Shown here piece by piece: positions 50,234 through 60,272 of a DNA stretch of 64,000 bases. Origin of the DNA: Methylococcaceae bacterium (GTDB lineage Bacteria > Pseudomonadota > Gammaproteobacteria > Methylococcales > Methylomonadaceae). A model generated the notes under the pieces. The model was not told where the DNA came from, did not search any database, and was given only the letters and a program-made list of their open reading frames with translations. Both the position numbers and the translations under genes were made by a program. The first letter of the stretch is position 1. The number at the start of each line of letters is the position of its first letter. The stretch is from NCBI GenBank assembly GCA_021647585.1, contig JAKIUK010000006.1, positions 1 through 64,000 of the forward strand. Direction: 5' to 3'.

Positions 50234-52117
50234 TTATTCTTCAATATTTATTTTTATATTTGCTTTTATTCGTAAACTATTTAGAATCGCTTTAAAATCA
50301 GCCTGTCCAAATGCTTTTGCCAAGTTAGCTTCTACTAATTTTTTCTTAGCTTTATCACTTTCACTCATCACACCATCTGAAACAGAAAGCAAATTAATCA
50401 CTGTTTGAGAGCCTGCAATATCAGCAACTGTAACAACCGTAGATTTCCCCTCAACCGGTTTTGCCGCTTTAAAGACTTTCTGGTTTACCTTCCATGTTAA
50501 ATCACCATTAGCGCGCAATAAACCAGAAAATTTTTGAACTTCGAGATCATTTTCCTCGGCTACTGCTTGCATAGACTGACCAGAAATAACTGATTGTTTA
50601 ATTTTTTCTGCCTTTTCAACGGTTAATTGTGCCGCTTTGTTATTTAACAGTGTAGCAATAACTATTTCTTTTACATCTTTTAATGCCTTTACTTCTGCCG
50701 GTCTGTGTTCGAGCATTCTTAACACAATCAGTCTATCTGTTCCTAGTTCAACAGGCTCACTATTGTTACCTTTTAACACATCCTCTGAAAATGCCATATT
50801 AACGATAGCCGCCTGAGAAACAATGCTATCCTTGTCAGGACTATTTGCTACAACATTTTTACCAAATAATCCCGTTTTAGCTATTTCCACCCCTAACGCA
50901 TCAGCAACTTGTTGTAAACTGTCAGGATTTTCATAACTGACTTCAGTTAAAGTCTCACCTAACTCATAGAACGTTGTTTCTGCTTGCACCCTTTGATAAG
51001 CAGCCATTAACTCATCTTTAACAGAATCAAATGATTTAACGCCCTCTGGCACCAATTCAGTCACTTTAATTAAATGATATCCAAATGCTGACTTAACCGG
51101 TTTTGAAACTTCACCAAGCTTCAGTGATTTGGCAACATTTTCAAATTCTTTTTCCATTTCACCTAAATTAAACAAGCCAAGATCACCACCTTTAGAAGCC
51201 GTTAACTTATCATCTGAAAGCTCAGAAGCCAAAGCTGAAAATTCCTTGGTTTCCAACTCTTTTGATGCCTTTAAAGCTCTCTCCAGTTGCTTTTCATCAT
51301 CATCAGTGTCTTTAGTAAAAGCAAAAAGAATATGGCTTATTCTTCTACGTTCCTTAGTCGTATACAAATCTTTTTGCTCTTCATAATATGCTTGCAACTG
51401 CTGATCTGTAGGCTCTATTTGTTTTGCTAATTCATCCAGAGACAATTCAACATATTCAATAGCAACTTGTTCATTAGATAAAAATGCATCCTGATGTGTT
51501 TGATAATAACTTTCAATTTCATCACTTGTAGGTTGTTCCTTAACTTTTTGCAAAGCAACAGAAATAACTTCTACATCACGTTTCTGATTTTGTATTCTGA
51601 AGAAATTCTCAATATCCTTTTCAGTAGCAAAGCTACTTTCCGTCACACTACGCTGAAACTGTTCCATTATCAGTGCTTTCTTAATTCTATAAACAAACTC
51701 TCCCGCAGTCATCCTTTGCGTCGCCAGCAAAGCTTTATATTGCTTATTATCAAACTTCCCGTCTGTTTGAAAATAGTCCAAAGATTTTATAAAGCTCCTG
51801 GCCTCTTCATCAGTGACTACTAAATTTTCATCTTGAACATACTGTAACAAAACTTCATCTTGGATTAGTTTTTCCAATGCCTGTTTTTTTACCAATTTTT
51901 CATCAAAATTCTTCCCCGCTAAATTCTGACTATATTGTGCATAGGCTCTATTGAGATCCTGCTGTAAAAATTCTTTGTCACCGACACTAACAACTGCAGC
52001 TTCGCTGCCTCCCCCCACATAGTTTTGAATACCCCATAGAGCAAAAGGCACACAGATTAATATCAAAATAACCCAGGCAAAAACTCCCTGTGATTTTTCT
52101 CTAATCTTTAATAACAT
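50234..52117 (-). CDS. ppiD: Periplasmic folding chaperone PpiD (SurA-type)
   Basis: 627 residues with one N-terminal membrane anchor (GVFAWVILILICVPFALWGI), a SurA-type N domain, a parvulin domain at about 265-355 (RRRISHILFAF ... GGDLGLFNLGEME ... GYHLIKVTE), and a long C-terminal domain. It helps outer-membrane and secreted proteins fold. It lies last in the tig-clpP-clpX-lon-hupB order as in many gammaproteobacteria. Confidence 0.93.
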   Translation of the reverse strand: MLLKIREKSQGVFAWVILILICVPFALWGIQNYVGGGSEAAVVSVGDKEFLQQDLNRAYAQYSQNLAGKNFDEKLVKKQALEKLIQDEVLLQYVQDENLVVTDEEARSFIKSLDYFQTDGKFDNKQYKALLATQRMTAGEFVYRIKKALIMEQFQRSVTESSFATEKDIENFFRIQNQKRDVEVISVALQKVKEQPTSDEIESYYQTHQDAFLSNEQVAIEYVELSLDELAKQIEPTDQQLQAYYEEQKDLYTTKERRRISHILFAFTKDTDDDEKQLERALKASKELETKEFSALASELSDDKLTASKGGDLGLFNLGEMEKEFENVAKSLKLGEVSKPVKSAFGYHLIKVTELVPEGVKSFDSVKDELMAAYQRVQAETTFYELGETLTEVSYENPDSLQQVADALGVEIAKTGLFGKNVVANSPDKDSIVSQAAIVNMAFSEDVLKGNNSEPVELGTDRLIVLRMLEHRPAEVKALKDVKEIVIATLLNNKAAQLTVEKAEKIKQSVISGQSMQAVAEENDLEVQKFSGLLRANGDLTWKVNQKVFKAAKPVEGKSTVVTVADIAGSQTVINLLSVSDGVMSESDKAKKKLVEANLAKAFGQADFKAILNSLRIKANIKINIEE

Positions 52118-52216
52118 ATATGATCCTTAAATCAATTGGTAAAAATAAATAAGGTAACGCAGACAAAATGTTTCAGACTAACATTAAATTTTAGTCTTTA
52201 GTCTTTATATTTCAAG

Positions 52217-52252
52217 CAAAAAAAAACCCCAAACCATTAGGCTCGGGGTTTT
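52217..52252 (-). terminator. Intrinsic terminator after the tRNA genes
   Basis: On the minus strand AAAACCCC/GGGGTTTT arms are followed by a run of nine T. It ends the hupB-tRNA-Val-tRNA-Asp transcript and separates it from ppiD. Confidence 0.8.
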
Positions 52253-52259
52253 CATTATT

Positions 52260-52336
52260 TGGCGGAGCGGACGGGACTCGAACCCGCGACCCCCGGCGTG
52301 ACAGGCCGGTATTCTAACCAACTGAACTACCGCTCC
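52260..52336 (-). tRNA. tRNA-Asp (GTC)
   Basis: 77-nt cloverleaf with encoded CCA. The transcript starts GGAGCGGTAGTTCAGTTGGT, and the anticodon loop CCTGTCACG reads GTC. Acceptor stem GGAGCGG pairs with CCGCTCC. Confidence 0.97.
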
Positions 52337-52342
52337 AAAGTC

Positions 52343-52418
52343 TGGTGGGTGCTGAGGGGATCGAACCCCCGACCCTCGCCTTGTAAGGGCGATGCTCTCC
52401 CAGCTGAGCTAAGCACCC
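52343..52418 (-). tRNA. tRNA-Val (TAC)
   Basis: 76-nt cloverleaf with encoded CCA. The transcript starts GGGTGCTTAGCTCAGCTGGG; anticodon loop CTTACAA gives TAC. Six bases upstream of tRNA-Asp, so one transcript. Confidence 0.97.
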
Positions 52419-52430
52419 GACTAAAGAAGC

Positions 52431-52703
52431 CTAGTTTACAGCATCTTTTAAAGATTTACCAGCTTTAAATGAAGGAATTTTTGCCGCTTTAATAGTTATT
52501 TCTGCACCAGTTTGCGGGTTACGTCCTTTGCGCTCTGCTCTATCTTTGACTGAAAAAGTGCCAAATCCAACCAAAGCAACTGAATCACCATTACTCAAAG
52601 CATTAGTTACAGCCCCTAAAAAACCATCTAAAGCTCGACCAGCATCCGCCTTTGTTAATTCAGACGCCTCAGCAATTGCATCAATAAGTTCCGATTTATT
52701 CAT
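52431..52703 (-). CDS. hupB: DNA-binding protein HU-beta
   Basis: 90 residues, HU fold. [20 protein letters not shown] opens the dimer helices, and [14 protein letters not shown] is the DNA-binding arm. Genome-organising protein. GGGGGA precedes the ATG. The name hupB here means HU and is unrelated to hydrogenase. Positions 52704-52931 hold only its promoter region and an imperfect GAGAAGC/GCTTTCTC hairpin. Confidence 0.96.
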   Translation of the reverse strand: MNKSELIDAIAEASELTKADAGRALDGFLGAVTNALSNGDSVALVGFGTFSVKDRAERKGRNPQTGAEITIKAAKIPSFKAGKSLKDAVN

Positions 52704-52931
52704 TATTCCCCCTTAGGAAGTAAAGTAATGTGGTGTTATTTTTATATAAATTATGAGAAAGCAACCTGCTTCTCTTTGACTAAGACTAATCTAATAATCC
52801 GATCTCTACAAGAAACAGGCCTCTTTATATCAACTACCATCACAAAGTGTCAAGCAATAAACCGCTGGACACCGTGATTTTTAAGGATTTTTGCTCAAAA
52901 TAAAAACAAATAAACGATTAAAGTAATTGTT

Positions 52932-55349
52932 TTAATGGGCAATCATCTCCGCTTTCTTTGCTTTACCGGATTTTGACTGATTTCCTTTTTCTTCTCCATC
53001 CTGCCTAGGTACCGGCATATACTGCAAGGCCAATTCTAATACTTCGTCAATCCAGTGAACAGGCTTTATATTCAGGTTTTTCTTAATATTTTCTGGAATT
53101 TCAACTAAATCTTTTTCATTTTCAGAGGGAATTAATACAGTGGTTATACCGCCTCTATGAGCAGCCAATAATTTTTCTTTCAACCCTCCAATTGGCAATA
53201 CTTCGCCTCTAAGTGTTATTTCACCCGTCATAGCAACATTTGCTCGTACGGGAATCTGAGTTAGTGCCGAAATAATTGCAGTGCACATACCAATCCCAGC
53301 ACTTGGACCATCTTTAGGTGTAGCTCCTTCAGGAACATGAATATGAATATCATTCTTTTGAAAGACTTCATTTTCAATTCCCAGGACTTGAGCGCGACTC
53401 CTGACAACTGTCACCGCTGCTTCAATGGACTCTTTCATTACTTCGCCTAATTTACCTGTTGCCGACTGCCTCCCTTTTCCTGGCATTACTGCTGTTTCAA
53501 TGGTTAACAATTCACCACCCACTTCAGTCCAGGCTAAACCAGTCACCTGACCCACCTGATCATTCTCTTCCGCCAATCCATAGCTAAATCGCTTAACGCC
53601 CAAATATTCATTTAGATTCTTTTCTGTAACCGATACCGTAGCCTTTTTTGGTTTTAGCAATAATCTCTTTACTATTTTACGACATATTTTAGATATCTCT
53701 CGCTCCAGTCCTCTGACACCAGCCTCCCGGGTATAATATCTAACAATATGTTTTACTGCAGCCTCAGTAATTTTAATTTCAGCGGCTTCAAGACCATTAT
53801 TTTTTTGCTGTTTTGGAATCAGAAACCGGGTAGCAATATTTATCTTTTCATCTTCCGTATAGCCAGCCAAACGAATGATTTCCATTCTGTCCAGCAAAGC
53901 AGGGGGAATATTCATGGTATTAGCAGTCGCAACAAACATAACATCCGACAAATCAAAATCAACTTCCAAATAATGATCCGCAAAGGTATGGTTTTGTTCA
54001 GGATCTAAAACTTCTAATAATGCTGATGACGGATCACCCCGAAAGTCTGCTGCCATTTTGTCTATTTCATCCAGTAAAAACATAGGATTTCTGGTTTTTA
54101 CTTTGGATAAATTTTGCAAAATTTTACCCGGCATTGAACCAATATAAGTCCGCCTGTGCCCCCGAATTTCGGCCTCATCTCTTACCCCACCCAAAGCCAT
54201 ACGAACATATTTGCGATTTGTAGCCCTGGCAATTGATTGTCCCAGCGAAGTTTTACCTACTCCAGGAGGTCCTACTAAACATAAGATAGGGCCTTTTAAT
54301 TTTTTTACCCGTTGCTGTACTGCCAGATATTCAAGTATTCTTTCTTTAACTTTATCCAGTCCATAATGGTCTGCTTCTAATACCTCTTCTGCAACCTTAA
54401 GATCATGCCGCACCTTGGTTCTTTTCTTCCAAGGTACTGCTACCATCCATTCGATATAATTTCGTACTACAGTCGCTTCAGCAGACATTGGCGACATTAA
54501 TTTTAATTTATTAAGTTCTGCATCCGCCTTAACTCTTGCATCCTTAGACATACCTGCTACTGAAATTTTCTTTTCTAGTTCTTCAATTTCATTGCTGGCA
54601 TCATCCATATCACCCAATTCTTTCTGAATCGCTTTCATTTGCTCGTTCAGATAGTATTCTCTTTGGTTCTTCTCCATTTGTTTTTTAACTCGTCCGCGAA
54701 TTCTCTTCTCCATTTCCAGTAAATCATTTTCACCTTCCATTAAAGTCATCAAACCCTCAAGCCGTAAAGCAACATCCTCCATCTCAAGCATTGCCTGCTT
54801 TTCTTCAATTTTCAAAGTCATATGTGCCGCTATAGTATCGGCTAATCGACTTGGATCATCAATACCAGCCAATGAATTTAAAACTTCTGGAGGTATTTTA
54901 TTATTTAACTTGACATACTGATCAAATGAGCTAATTGCTGTACGTTGTAGAACTTCTTGTTCCTGTTCTAAAATATTTAGCTGGTCGTTAATTGCTGTGA
55001 CAGTTGCAACATAATATCCATCAAACTCCTGATATTTAATGACCTTACACCTCTGCTCTCCTTCGACCAATACTTTGACAGTTCCATCAGGTAACTTCAA
55101 CAGCTGTAATATATTAGCTAATGTGCCTGCACGATACAGATCTTCAAAATCTGGCTCATCAATATCCGCTTCCTTTTGAGCAACCAAAAGTAATTGCTTA
55201 TCTTCATTCATTGCGGCTTCTATCGCATCGATAGATTTATCTCTACCAACAAACAAAGGAATCACCATATGCGGATAAACCACTACATCTCTTAGAGGCA
55301 ATACCGGTATTAATTCGTCTAAATGTATTAAATCAGTCAGTTCTTCCAT
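52932..55349 (-). CDS. lon: ATP-dependent protease Lon
   Basis: 805 residues. N-terminal substrate domain, AAA+ module ([28 protein letters not shown]), and protease domain with the catalytic Ser in [11 protein letters not shown] and Lys in [12 protein letters not shown]. It degrades misfolded proteins and regulators. A heat-shock promoter precedes it. A C-terminal tail rich in Lys follows. Full length. Confidence 0.97.
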   Translation of the reverse strand: MEELTDLIHLDELIPVLPLRDVVVYPHMVIPLFVGRDKSIDAIEAAMNEDKQLLLVAQKEADIDEPDFEDLYRAGTLANILQLLKLPDGTVKVLVEGEQRCKVIKYQEFDGYYVATVTAINDQLNILEQEQEVLQRTAISSFDQYVKLNNKIPPEVLNSLAGIDDPSRLADTIAAHMTLKIEEKQAMLEMEDVALRLEGLMTLMEGENDLLEMEKRIRGRVKKQMEKNQREYYLNEQMKAIQKELGDMDDASNEIEELEKKISVAGMSKDARVKADAELNKLKLMSPMSAEATVVRNYIEWMVAVPWKKRTKVRHDLKVAEEVLEADHYGLDKVKERILEYLAVQQRVKKLKGPILCLVGPPGVGKTSLGQSIARATNRKYVRMALGGVRDEAEIRGHRRTYIGSMPGKILQNLSKVKTRNPMFLLDEIDKMAADFRGDPSSALLEVLDPEQNHTFADHYLEVDFDLSDVMFVATANTMNIPPALLDRMEIIRLAGYTEDEKINIATRFLIPKQQKNNGLEAAEIKITEAAVKHIVRYYTREAGVRGLEREISKICRKIVKRLLLKPKKATVSVTEKNLNEYLGVKRFSYGLAEENDQVGQVTGLAWTEVGGELLTIETAVMPGKGRQSATGKLGEVMKESIEAAVTVVRSRAQVLGIENEVFQKNDIHIHVPEGATPKDGPSAGIGMCTAIISALTQIPVRANVAMTGEITLRGEVLPIGGLKEKLLAAHRGGITTVLIPSENEKDLVEIPENIKKNLNIKPVHWIDEVLELALQYMPVPRQDGEEKGNQSKSGKAKKAEMIAH

Positions 55350-55385
55350 AAAGGAACCTTAAAATTAGCTTACTGTGAAATTATG

Positions 55386-55413
55386 ATATGGGGAGAAATA
55401 TATAAAAAGCAAG
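55386..55413 (-). promoter_or_regulatory. Sigma32 heat-shock promoter for lon
   Basis: On the minus strand CTTGCTT (55407-55413), 13-bp spacer, CCCCATAT (55386-55393). Consensus is CTTGAAA-N13-15-CCCCATNT. It lies 36 bp before the lon start codon. Confidence 0.7.
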
Positions 55414-55432
55414 AGACCCTCTATATACTTCA

Positions 55433-55473
55433 AAAGAAACGGAATACTTGTTACCAAGTATCCCGCTTCTTTG
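55433..55473 (-). terminator. Hairpin between clpX and lon
   Basis: Arms AGAAACGGAATACTTG and CAAGTATCCCGCTTCT with a 4-nt loop; a short T-rich tail follows on the minus strand. It probably ends or attenuates the clpX transcript so that lon depends on its own promoter. Confidence 0.6.
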
Positions 55474-55539
55474 CTTTGATTTGAATCTGTAGGCAGAATT
55501 CATTGGCAACAACGCTTTGCCAATTCATCACGAAATAAT

Positions 55540-56799
55540 TTACGCTTTCTTCTGCTCAGTTTCATAAACCAGAAGAGGATCAGACTCGCCTAAAATGACA
55601 CTTTCATCGACAACAACTTTACTAATATTTTCTGCCGATGGTATTTCATACATGGTATCTAGTAAAACATTTTCAACTATTGTTCTCAATCCTCGGGCAC
55701 CTGTTTTTCTTTCCATCGATTTACGAGCAATAGCTGATAAAGAGTCTTCTCTAAACTCAAGTTCAGCACCTTCCATTTCAAATAAATGCTGGTATTGCTT
55801 GATCAAAGCATTCTTGGGCTCTGTTAAGATCTGCACCAATGCAGCCTCATCCAACTCTTCTAAAGTGGCAACAACTGGCAATCGACCCACAAACTCTGGT
55901 ATTAAACCGTATTTAATTAAATCCTCAGCTTCAATCTGAGCAAAAAGTTCACCGACATTTTTAGTTTCGTCTTTAGTTTTTACATCAGCAGAAAAACCAA
56001 TACCACCCTTTTCGGTACGTTCTTTTATCACACTTTCCAGACCAGAAAATGCGCCACCCACAATGAACAAAATATTAGCCGTATTAACCTGAAGAAATTC
56101 TTGTTGAGGGTGCTTTCTTCCTCCTTGTGGAGGAATTGATGCCACAGTCCCTTCAATTAATTTCAACAATGCTTGTTGTACACCCTCACCAGAAACATCC
56201 CGGGTAATCGAGGGATTATCAGATTTTCTGGTAATCTTATCTATTTCATCAATATATACTATTCCAGTTTCTGCTTTTTCTACATCATAATCACATTTCT
56301 GCAGGATTTTCTGGATAATATTTTCGACATCTTCCCCAACATACCCGGCTTCTGTTAGAGTCGTTGCATCAGCAATAGTAAAAGGCACATCCAACAATCT
56401 AGCCAATGTTTCAGCCAGCAATGTTTTCCCGGAACCCGTAGGCCCAATCAACAAAATATTAGATTTTGCCAATTCAATATCATCTTTCCTGGTATTGCTA
56501 CGTAAACGCTTATAATGATTATAAACAGCTACGGACAACATCTTTTTTGCGCTTTCCTGCCCAATCACATAACCGTCTAACTCAGTCTTTATTTCTTTTG
56601 GCTTAGGCAGCTCACCTTCACCAAACTCGGCATCTTCCTGTAATTCATCTCTAATTATGTCATTGCAAAGTTCTACACATTCATCACAAACATAGACAGA
56701 AGGTCCTGCAATCAGCTTTCTAACTTCATTCTGACTTTTTCCACAAAAAGAACAATAAAGTAGCTTCTCATCATCCTTGCCGCTTTTATCTTTACTCAT
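55540..56799 (-). CDS. clpX: ATP-dependent Clp protease ATP-binding subunit ClpX
   Basis: 419 residues. N-terminal zinc domain with YCSFCGKSQ and [13 protein letters not shown]+ with [16 protein letters not shown] and YIDEIDKI; pore loop region and C-terminal sensor 2 ([14 protein letters not shown]). Unfolds substrates for ClpP. Start ATG 56799 with GGGGA before; the longer frame adds MWWGLV. Confidence 0.96.
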   Translation of the reverse strand: MSKDKSGKDDEKLLYCSFCGKSQNEVRKLIAGPSVYVCDECVELCNDIIRDELQEDAEFGEGELPKPKEIKTELDGYVIGQESAKKMLSVAVYNHYKRLRSNTRKDDIELAKSNILLIGPTGSGKTLLAETLARLLDVPFTIADATTLTEAGYVGEDVENIIQKILQKCDYDVEKAETGIVYIDEIDKITRKSDNPSITRDVSGEGVQQALLKLIEGTVASIPPQGGRKHPQQEFLQVNTANILFIVGGAFSGLESVIKERTEKGGIGFSADVKTKDETKNVGELFAQIEAEDLIKYGLIPEFVGRLPVVATLEELDEAALVQILTEPKNALIKQYQHLFEMEGAELEFREDSLSAIARKSMERKTGARGLRTIVENVLLDTMYEIPSAENISKVVVDESVILGESDPLLVYETEQKKA

Positions 56800-56865
56800 A
56801 ACAAGTCCCCACCACATAGATTCTCATCACTAAAGAATATATCGAAACTAACAAAATTACCAATA

Positions 56866-57525
56866 TTAATCTTCAGCATTGGTATTTCTATTCGACAACA
56901 CTTTATCAATCAATCCGTACTCCATTGCATCTTCAGCACCTAGAAAGTTATCTCTATCTGTATCTTGCTGAATCTTTTCAACATCTTGACCGGTATGAAA
57001 AGACAAAATATTATTCAATTTTTCTCTAATTAAAAGTATTTCTCTGGCATGAATATCAATATCTGATGCCTGCCCTTGAAAACCGCCTAATGGCTGATGA
57101 ATCATTATTCTTGAATGAGGTAAACAATATCGTTTTCCTTTGGCGCCTGCTGTCAATAACAAAGACCCCATACTCGCAGCCTGACCTATACACATAGTGC
57201 TAACATCCGCTTTAATAAACTGCATAGTGTCATAAATTGCCATTCCCGCCGTCACCGATCCACCCGGCGAATTAATATATAAATGAATATCTTTATCCGG
57301 ATTTTCTGACTCAAGAAACAATAATTGAGCCACGATAAGATTGGCCATATAATCTTCAACTTGACCCACCAAAAAAATAACGCGTTCTTTTAATAATCTT
57401 GAATATATATCAAAAGAACGTTCACCCCTGGCAGTTTGCTCAATAACTATAGGTACTAAACCACCTGCAGCTTGTGGCGAATTTTGTGGAGAAACTATTT
57501 GTCCTAAACCATTGTGTTGATTCAT
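56866..57525 (-). CDS. clpP: ATP-dependent Clp protease proteolytic subunit ClpP
   Basis: 219 residues. Catalytic Ser in [12 protein letters not shown], His in [14 protein letters not shown], Asp in QDTDRDNFL. Serine peptidase that forms 14-mers with ClpX. Short N-terminal propeptide. 20 bp after tig. Confidence 0.97.
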   Translation of the reverse strand: MNQHNGLGQIVSPQNSPQAAGGLVPIVIEQTARGERSFDIYSRLLKERVIFLVGQVEDYMANLIVAQLLFLESENPDKDIHLYINSPGGSVTAGMAIYDTMQFIKADVSTMCIGQAASMGSLLLTAGAKGKRYCLPHSRIMIHQPLGGFQGQASDIDIHAREILLIREKLNNILSFHTGQDVEKIQQDTDRDNFLGAEDAMEYGLIDKVLSNRNTNAED

Positions 57526-57545
57526 CTGTAACCTTCAGTACGTAA

Positions 57546-58850
57546 TTATTGCTGCTGTTGTTTTTCCATGACATCTGCAAAACTCACTGTCTCATCAGTG
57601 ACCTGTGCCTGATCAACTATCCATCCAACAGTCTGATCTTCTAATACCATTTGTTTAACTTCATTCAAACGGCTGTCATCGGAATAATACCATGCAATAA
57701 CATCTTCCGGTCGTTCATAACTGACAGCCATTTCTTCTACTGTAGAACGAACTTTATCATCATCAACTTTAATCTCATTTGTTTTAATGATTTCACCTAA
57801 AATAAGACCTAATGCAACTCTGCGTTTTGCTTGTTCTTCAAATAATTCTTTGGGTAGGTCAAGATCTTCAAGTTTCATATTCTGCTTCCTGGCATTTGCC
57901 TCATAAGGCTTCATCATATTCTGAATTTCTTGATCAATCAAAGCATTAGGAACTGATATCTGTATATTTTCATAGAGTGCGTCCATCACAGCGTTCTTTA
58001 ACTTGCCTTTTAAACCTTGCGTCAACTCCCTTTCCATATTCGCTTTAACATCCGCATTAAAAGATTCTATTGAGCCATCTTCGACCCCATATGTTTTAAT
58101 AAAATCTTCATCAATCTCAGGTATAAAAGATTCTTCAACCTTGACCAGCTCCACCTCAAATGCAGCGGGTTTTGCCGCCAGTTTTTCATTACCATACCCT
58201 TCAGGAAAAGTCACCTCAAAAGCCTTATTAGCACCTGCATCAAGACCAATCAACTCATCTTCAAAACCAGGAACCATCTGCCCAGCACCAATAACTACCT
58301 GATAACTTTCAACTTTTCCTTCAGTAAAATTTTCACCCTCACAAACCCCGGAAAAATGAATGGTAACGCGATCACCCTTTTCAGCCGTGCGTTCAACATC
58401 ATTCCAGTCTTTCTTTTGCTCTCTCAATTTAGTAACCATCGCATCTTGATCAGCTTGTTCAACAGTTGCTACTGGCCGTTTTATTTCCAGTGCAGATAGC
58501 CCGTCCAGAGATACTTCAGGATAAACTTCAAACTCAGCAGTATATTCAAAACCAGAGGTTTCATCAGTTGGGTTAATATGCGGTTGACCTGCAGGATTTA
58601 TATTCTGCTCTTGCAAAGCCTGAAAGTAAGTGGTTTGAATCAAATCTCCGGTAACCTCACTTCTTACTCGGTCCGAGTACATTTTTTTTACAACACGGAC
58701 AGGCACCTTACCCGGACGAAAACCATCAATCTTAACTTCGCGCGCTAACGACTTAAAACGTGCATCCATTTTTTCCTGCACCATTTTCTCAGGAAGACTA
58801 ACAGTCATTTTACGGCTTAATTCCGATGTCTTTTCGACAGAAACTTGCAT
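57546..58850 (-). CDS. tig: Trigger factor
   Basis: 434 residues. Ribosome-binding domain (SVEKTSELSRKMTVSLPEKM ... GFRPGKVPVRVVKKMY with the GFRxGKxP signature), FKBP-type prolyl isomerase domain (KGDRVTIHFSGVCEGENF), and the C-terminal chaperone domain. It meets nascent chains at the ribosome. First gene of the tig-clpP-clpX block. Confidence 0.96.
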   Translation of the reverse strand: MQVSVEKTSELSRKMTVSLPEKMVQEKMDARFKSLAREVKIDGFRPGKVPVRVVKKMYSDRVRSEVTGDLIQTTYFQALQEQNINPAGQPHINPTDETSGFEYTAEFEVYPEVSLDGLSALEIKRPVATVEQADQDAMVTKLREQKKDWNDVERTAEKGDRVTIHFSGVCEGENFTEGKVESYQVVIGAGQMVPGFEDELIGLDAGANKAFEVTFPEGYGNEKLAAKPAAFEVELVKVEESFIPEIDEDFIKTYGVEDGSIESFNADVKANMERELTQGLKGKLKNAVMDALYENIQISVPNALIDQEIQNMMKPYEANARKQNMKLEDLDLPKELFEEQAKRRVALGLILGEIIKTNEIKVDDDKVRSTVEEMAVSYERPEDVIAWYYSDDSRLNEVKQMVLEDQTVGWIVDQAQVTDETVSFADVMEKQQQQ

Positions 58851-59022
58851 TACTTTACCTCAAACAATATGTGATTATTAAGATACCGGCAACCGGTAAT
58901 TTGTACTTATACAACACCTACCATCCCCTGACTACATAGCTATTAGGAACAAGTGATAGAAAACAGTGTGCATTTACAGGTTGGGAAGTTAACGGTGATT
59001 ATCGTTAACAATAATTTTCTAG

Positions 59023-59107
<85 letters not shown>

Positions 59108-59418
59108 TTACATTATCTGGCTATTATAATAAATTATTAAAAAACACACAACCAATAAAACAATAATAGACTAAAATTATTTTTAATTCTGGATATAAAT
59201 TCAAAGTACTACTAAAATCAACTACTAACACTACTCCCCCTAATTCCTTTAAAATCAGCCTTATCATACTAAGGTAGCAAAAAGATCGTAGCACCGAAAA
59301 TCGACTACACCACACAATAACAATATTTATCAAAAAACCAACTATTATTGAAATTTAAAAACCCTATAATTTAAACACTATTTTTCCAGGCACCCTTTTT
59401 TAAAGACAAATTAATACT

Positions 59419-59799
59419 ATGCTATCAATTTCAAAATTTTTATTCCTTATAGTTTTAACTCTTGGGTCCAGCAGCCTCTTTGCCAACTCAAAATCAAAAA
59501 CCATTGTTGTCCAAAAGAAATTAACTGAATTAGGATATAACCCTGGTCCCATAGACGGCATTAAAGGATACAAAACCAGATCCGCAATAATACATTTCAA
59601 AAAAAACCTTCAACTTAAAGCCAATGGAAAAATCACACCTACCTTATTAAATGCTTTAAATTCACCATGTAAACGAGCATTTATACAAGGACAGGCAACA
59701 AAACAAGGAGCCTGTAAAAAAACCAACAAAAGTAATAATGGTAGTGAAATATGGGAAGCTAAACCAAACGAAGAACCTATTGAAATAATTTTTAAATGA
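59419..59799 (+). CDS. Secreted peptidoglycan-binding-like domain protein
   Basis: 126 residues. A signal peptide (MLSISKFLFLIVLTLGSSSL then FANS) is followed by a PG_binding_1 domain: VQKKLTELGYNPGPIDGIKG ... TRSAIIHFKKNLQLKANGKI. The C-terminal tail has two Cys (CKRAF, GACKK) that may pair. Probably periplasmic. The partner is unknown; it faces the lytic transglycosylase fusion convergently. Confidence 0.8.
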   Translation: MLSISKFLFLIVLTLGSSSLFANSKSKTIVVQKKLTELGYNPGPIDGIKGYKTRSAIIHFKKNLQLKANGKITPTLLNALNSPCKRAFIQGQATKQGACKKTNKSNNGSEIWEAKPNEEPIEIIFK

Positions 59800-59810
59800 T
59801 ACTCCAAAGA

Positions 59811-59980
59811 CCTAGGAGGATGTCCGGGAATAGAAAAACCTACTGCGGAAAAGCTATTTTGGCCAGATTCTCCGTTTATTTTCGTTAAATAATCCATTAT
59901 TCGCCTCAAATGAACGAAAAATTTGACTCAAAATGCCTTTCCCTCGCTACGGTTTCTATTCTCGGACAGAGCCTGCCTCC
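59811..59980. repeat. Palindromic repeat (GTCCGGGAATAGAAA ends)
   Basis: GGAGGATGTCCGGGAATAGA near the left and TTTCTATTCTCGGACAG near the right are inverted. Its middle holds ATTTTCGTTAAATAATCCAT and AAATGCCTTTCCCTCGCTAC. Non-coding. The rest up to 60272 shows no gene. Confidence 0.65.
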
Positions 59981-60272
59981 CAGCACTTGTTTCGCACAGC
60001 ATGACCATCCTGACTACTGTGTAATATTATTTCTCAAAACCAATACAATCACCCACTCGATTAACTGAGAAACTATCAATAAAAATGTCTCATTCACAAA
60101 TCACGCCTAGGATGGCCTAATACAAAACTGGAACAGATTTTCCATCGCCAACCACCTCCTACAGACTACAGATGCAGATGCCACTGTCAGCTGTAGTAAA
60201 AACATAACTGCAGCAATATATTTTCTAAAAAACGCAAAAAAAATCGCTATTAATCGAACTTCAAAACCGCAT

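Noticed and set aside
52431..52703. hupB taken as a hydrogenase gene because of its name
   Set aside because: The protein is HU-beta by sequence; it has nothing to do with hydrogenase.
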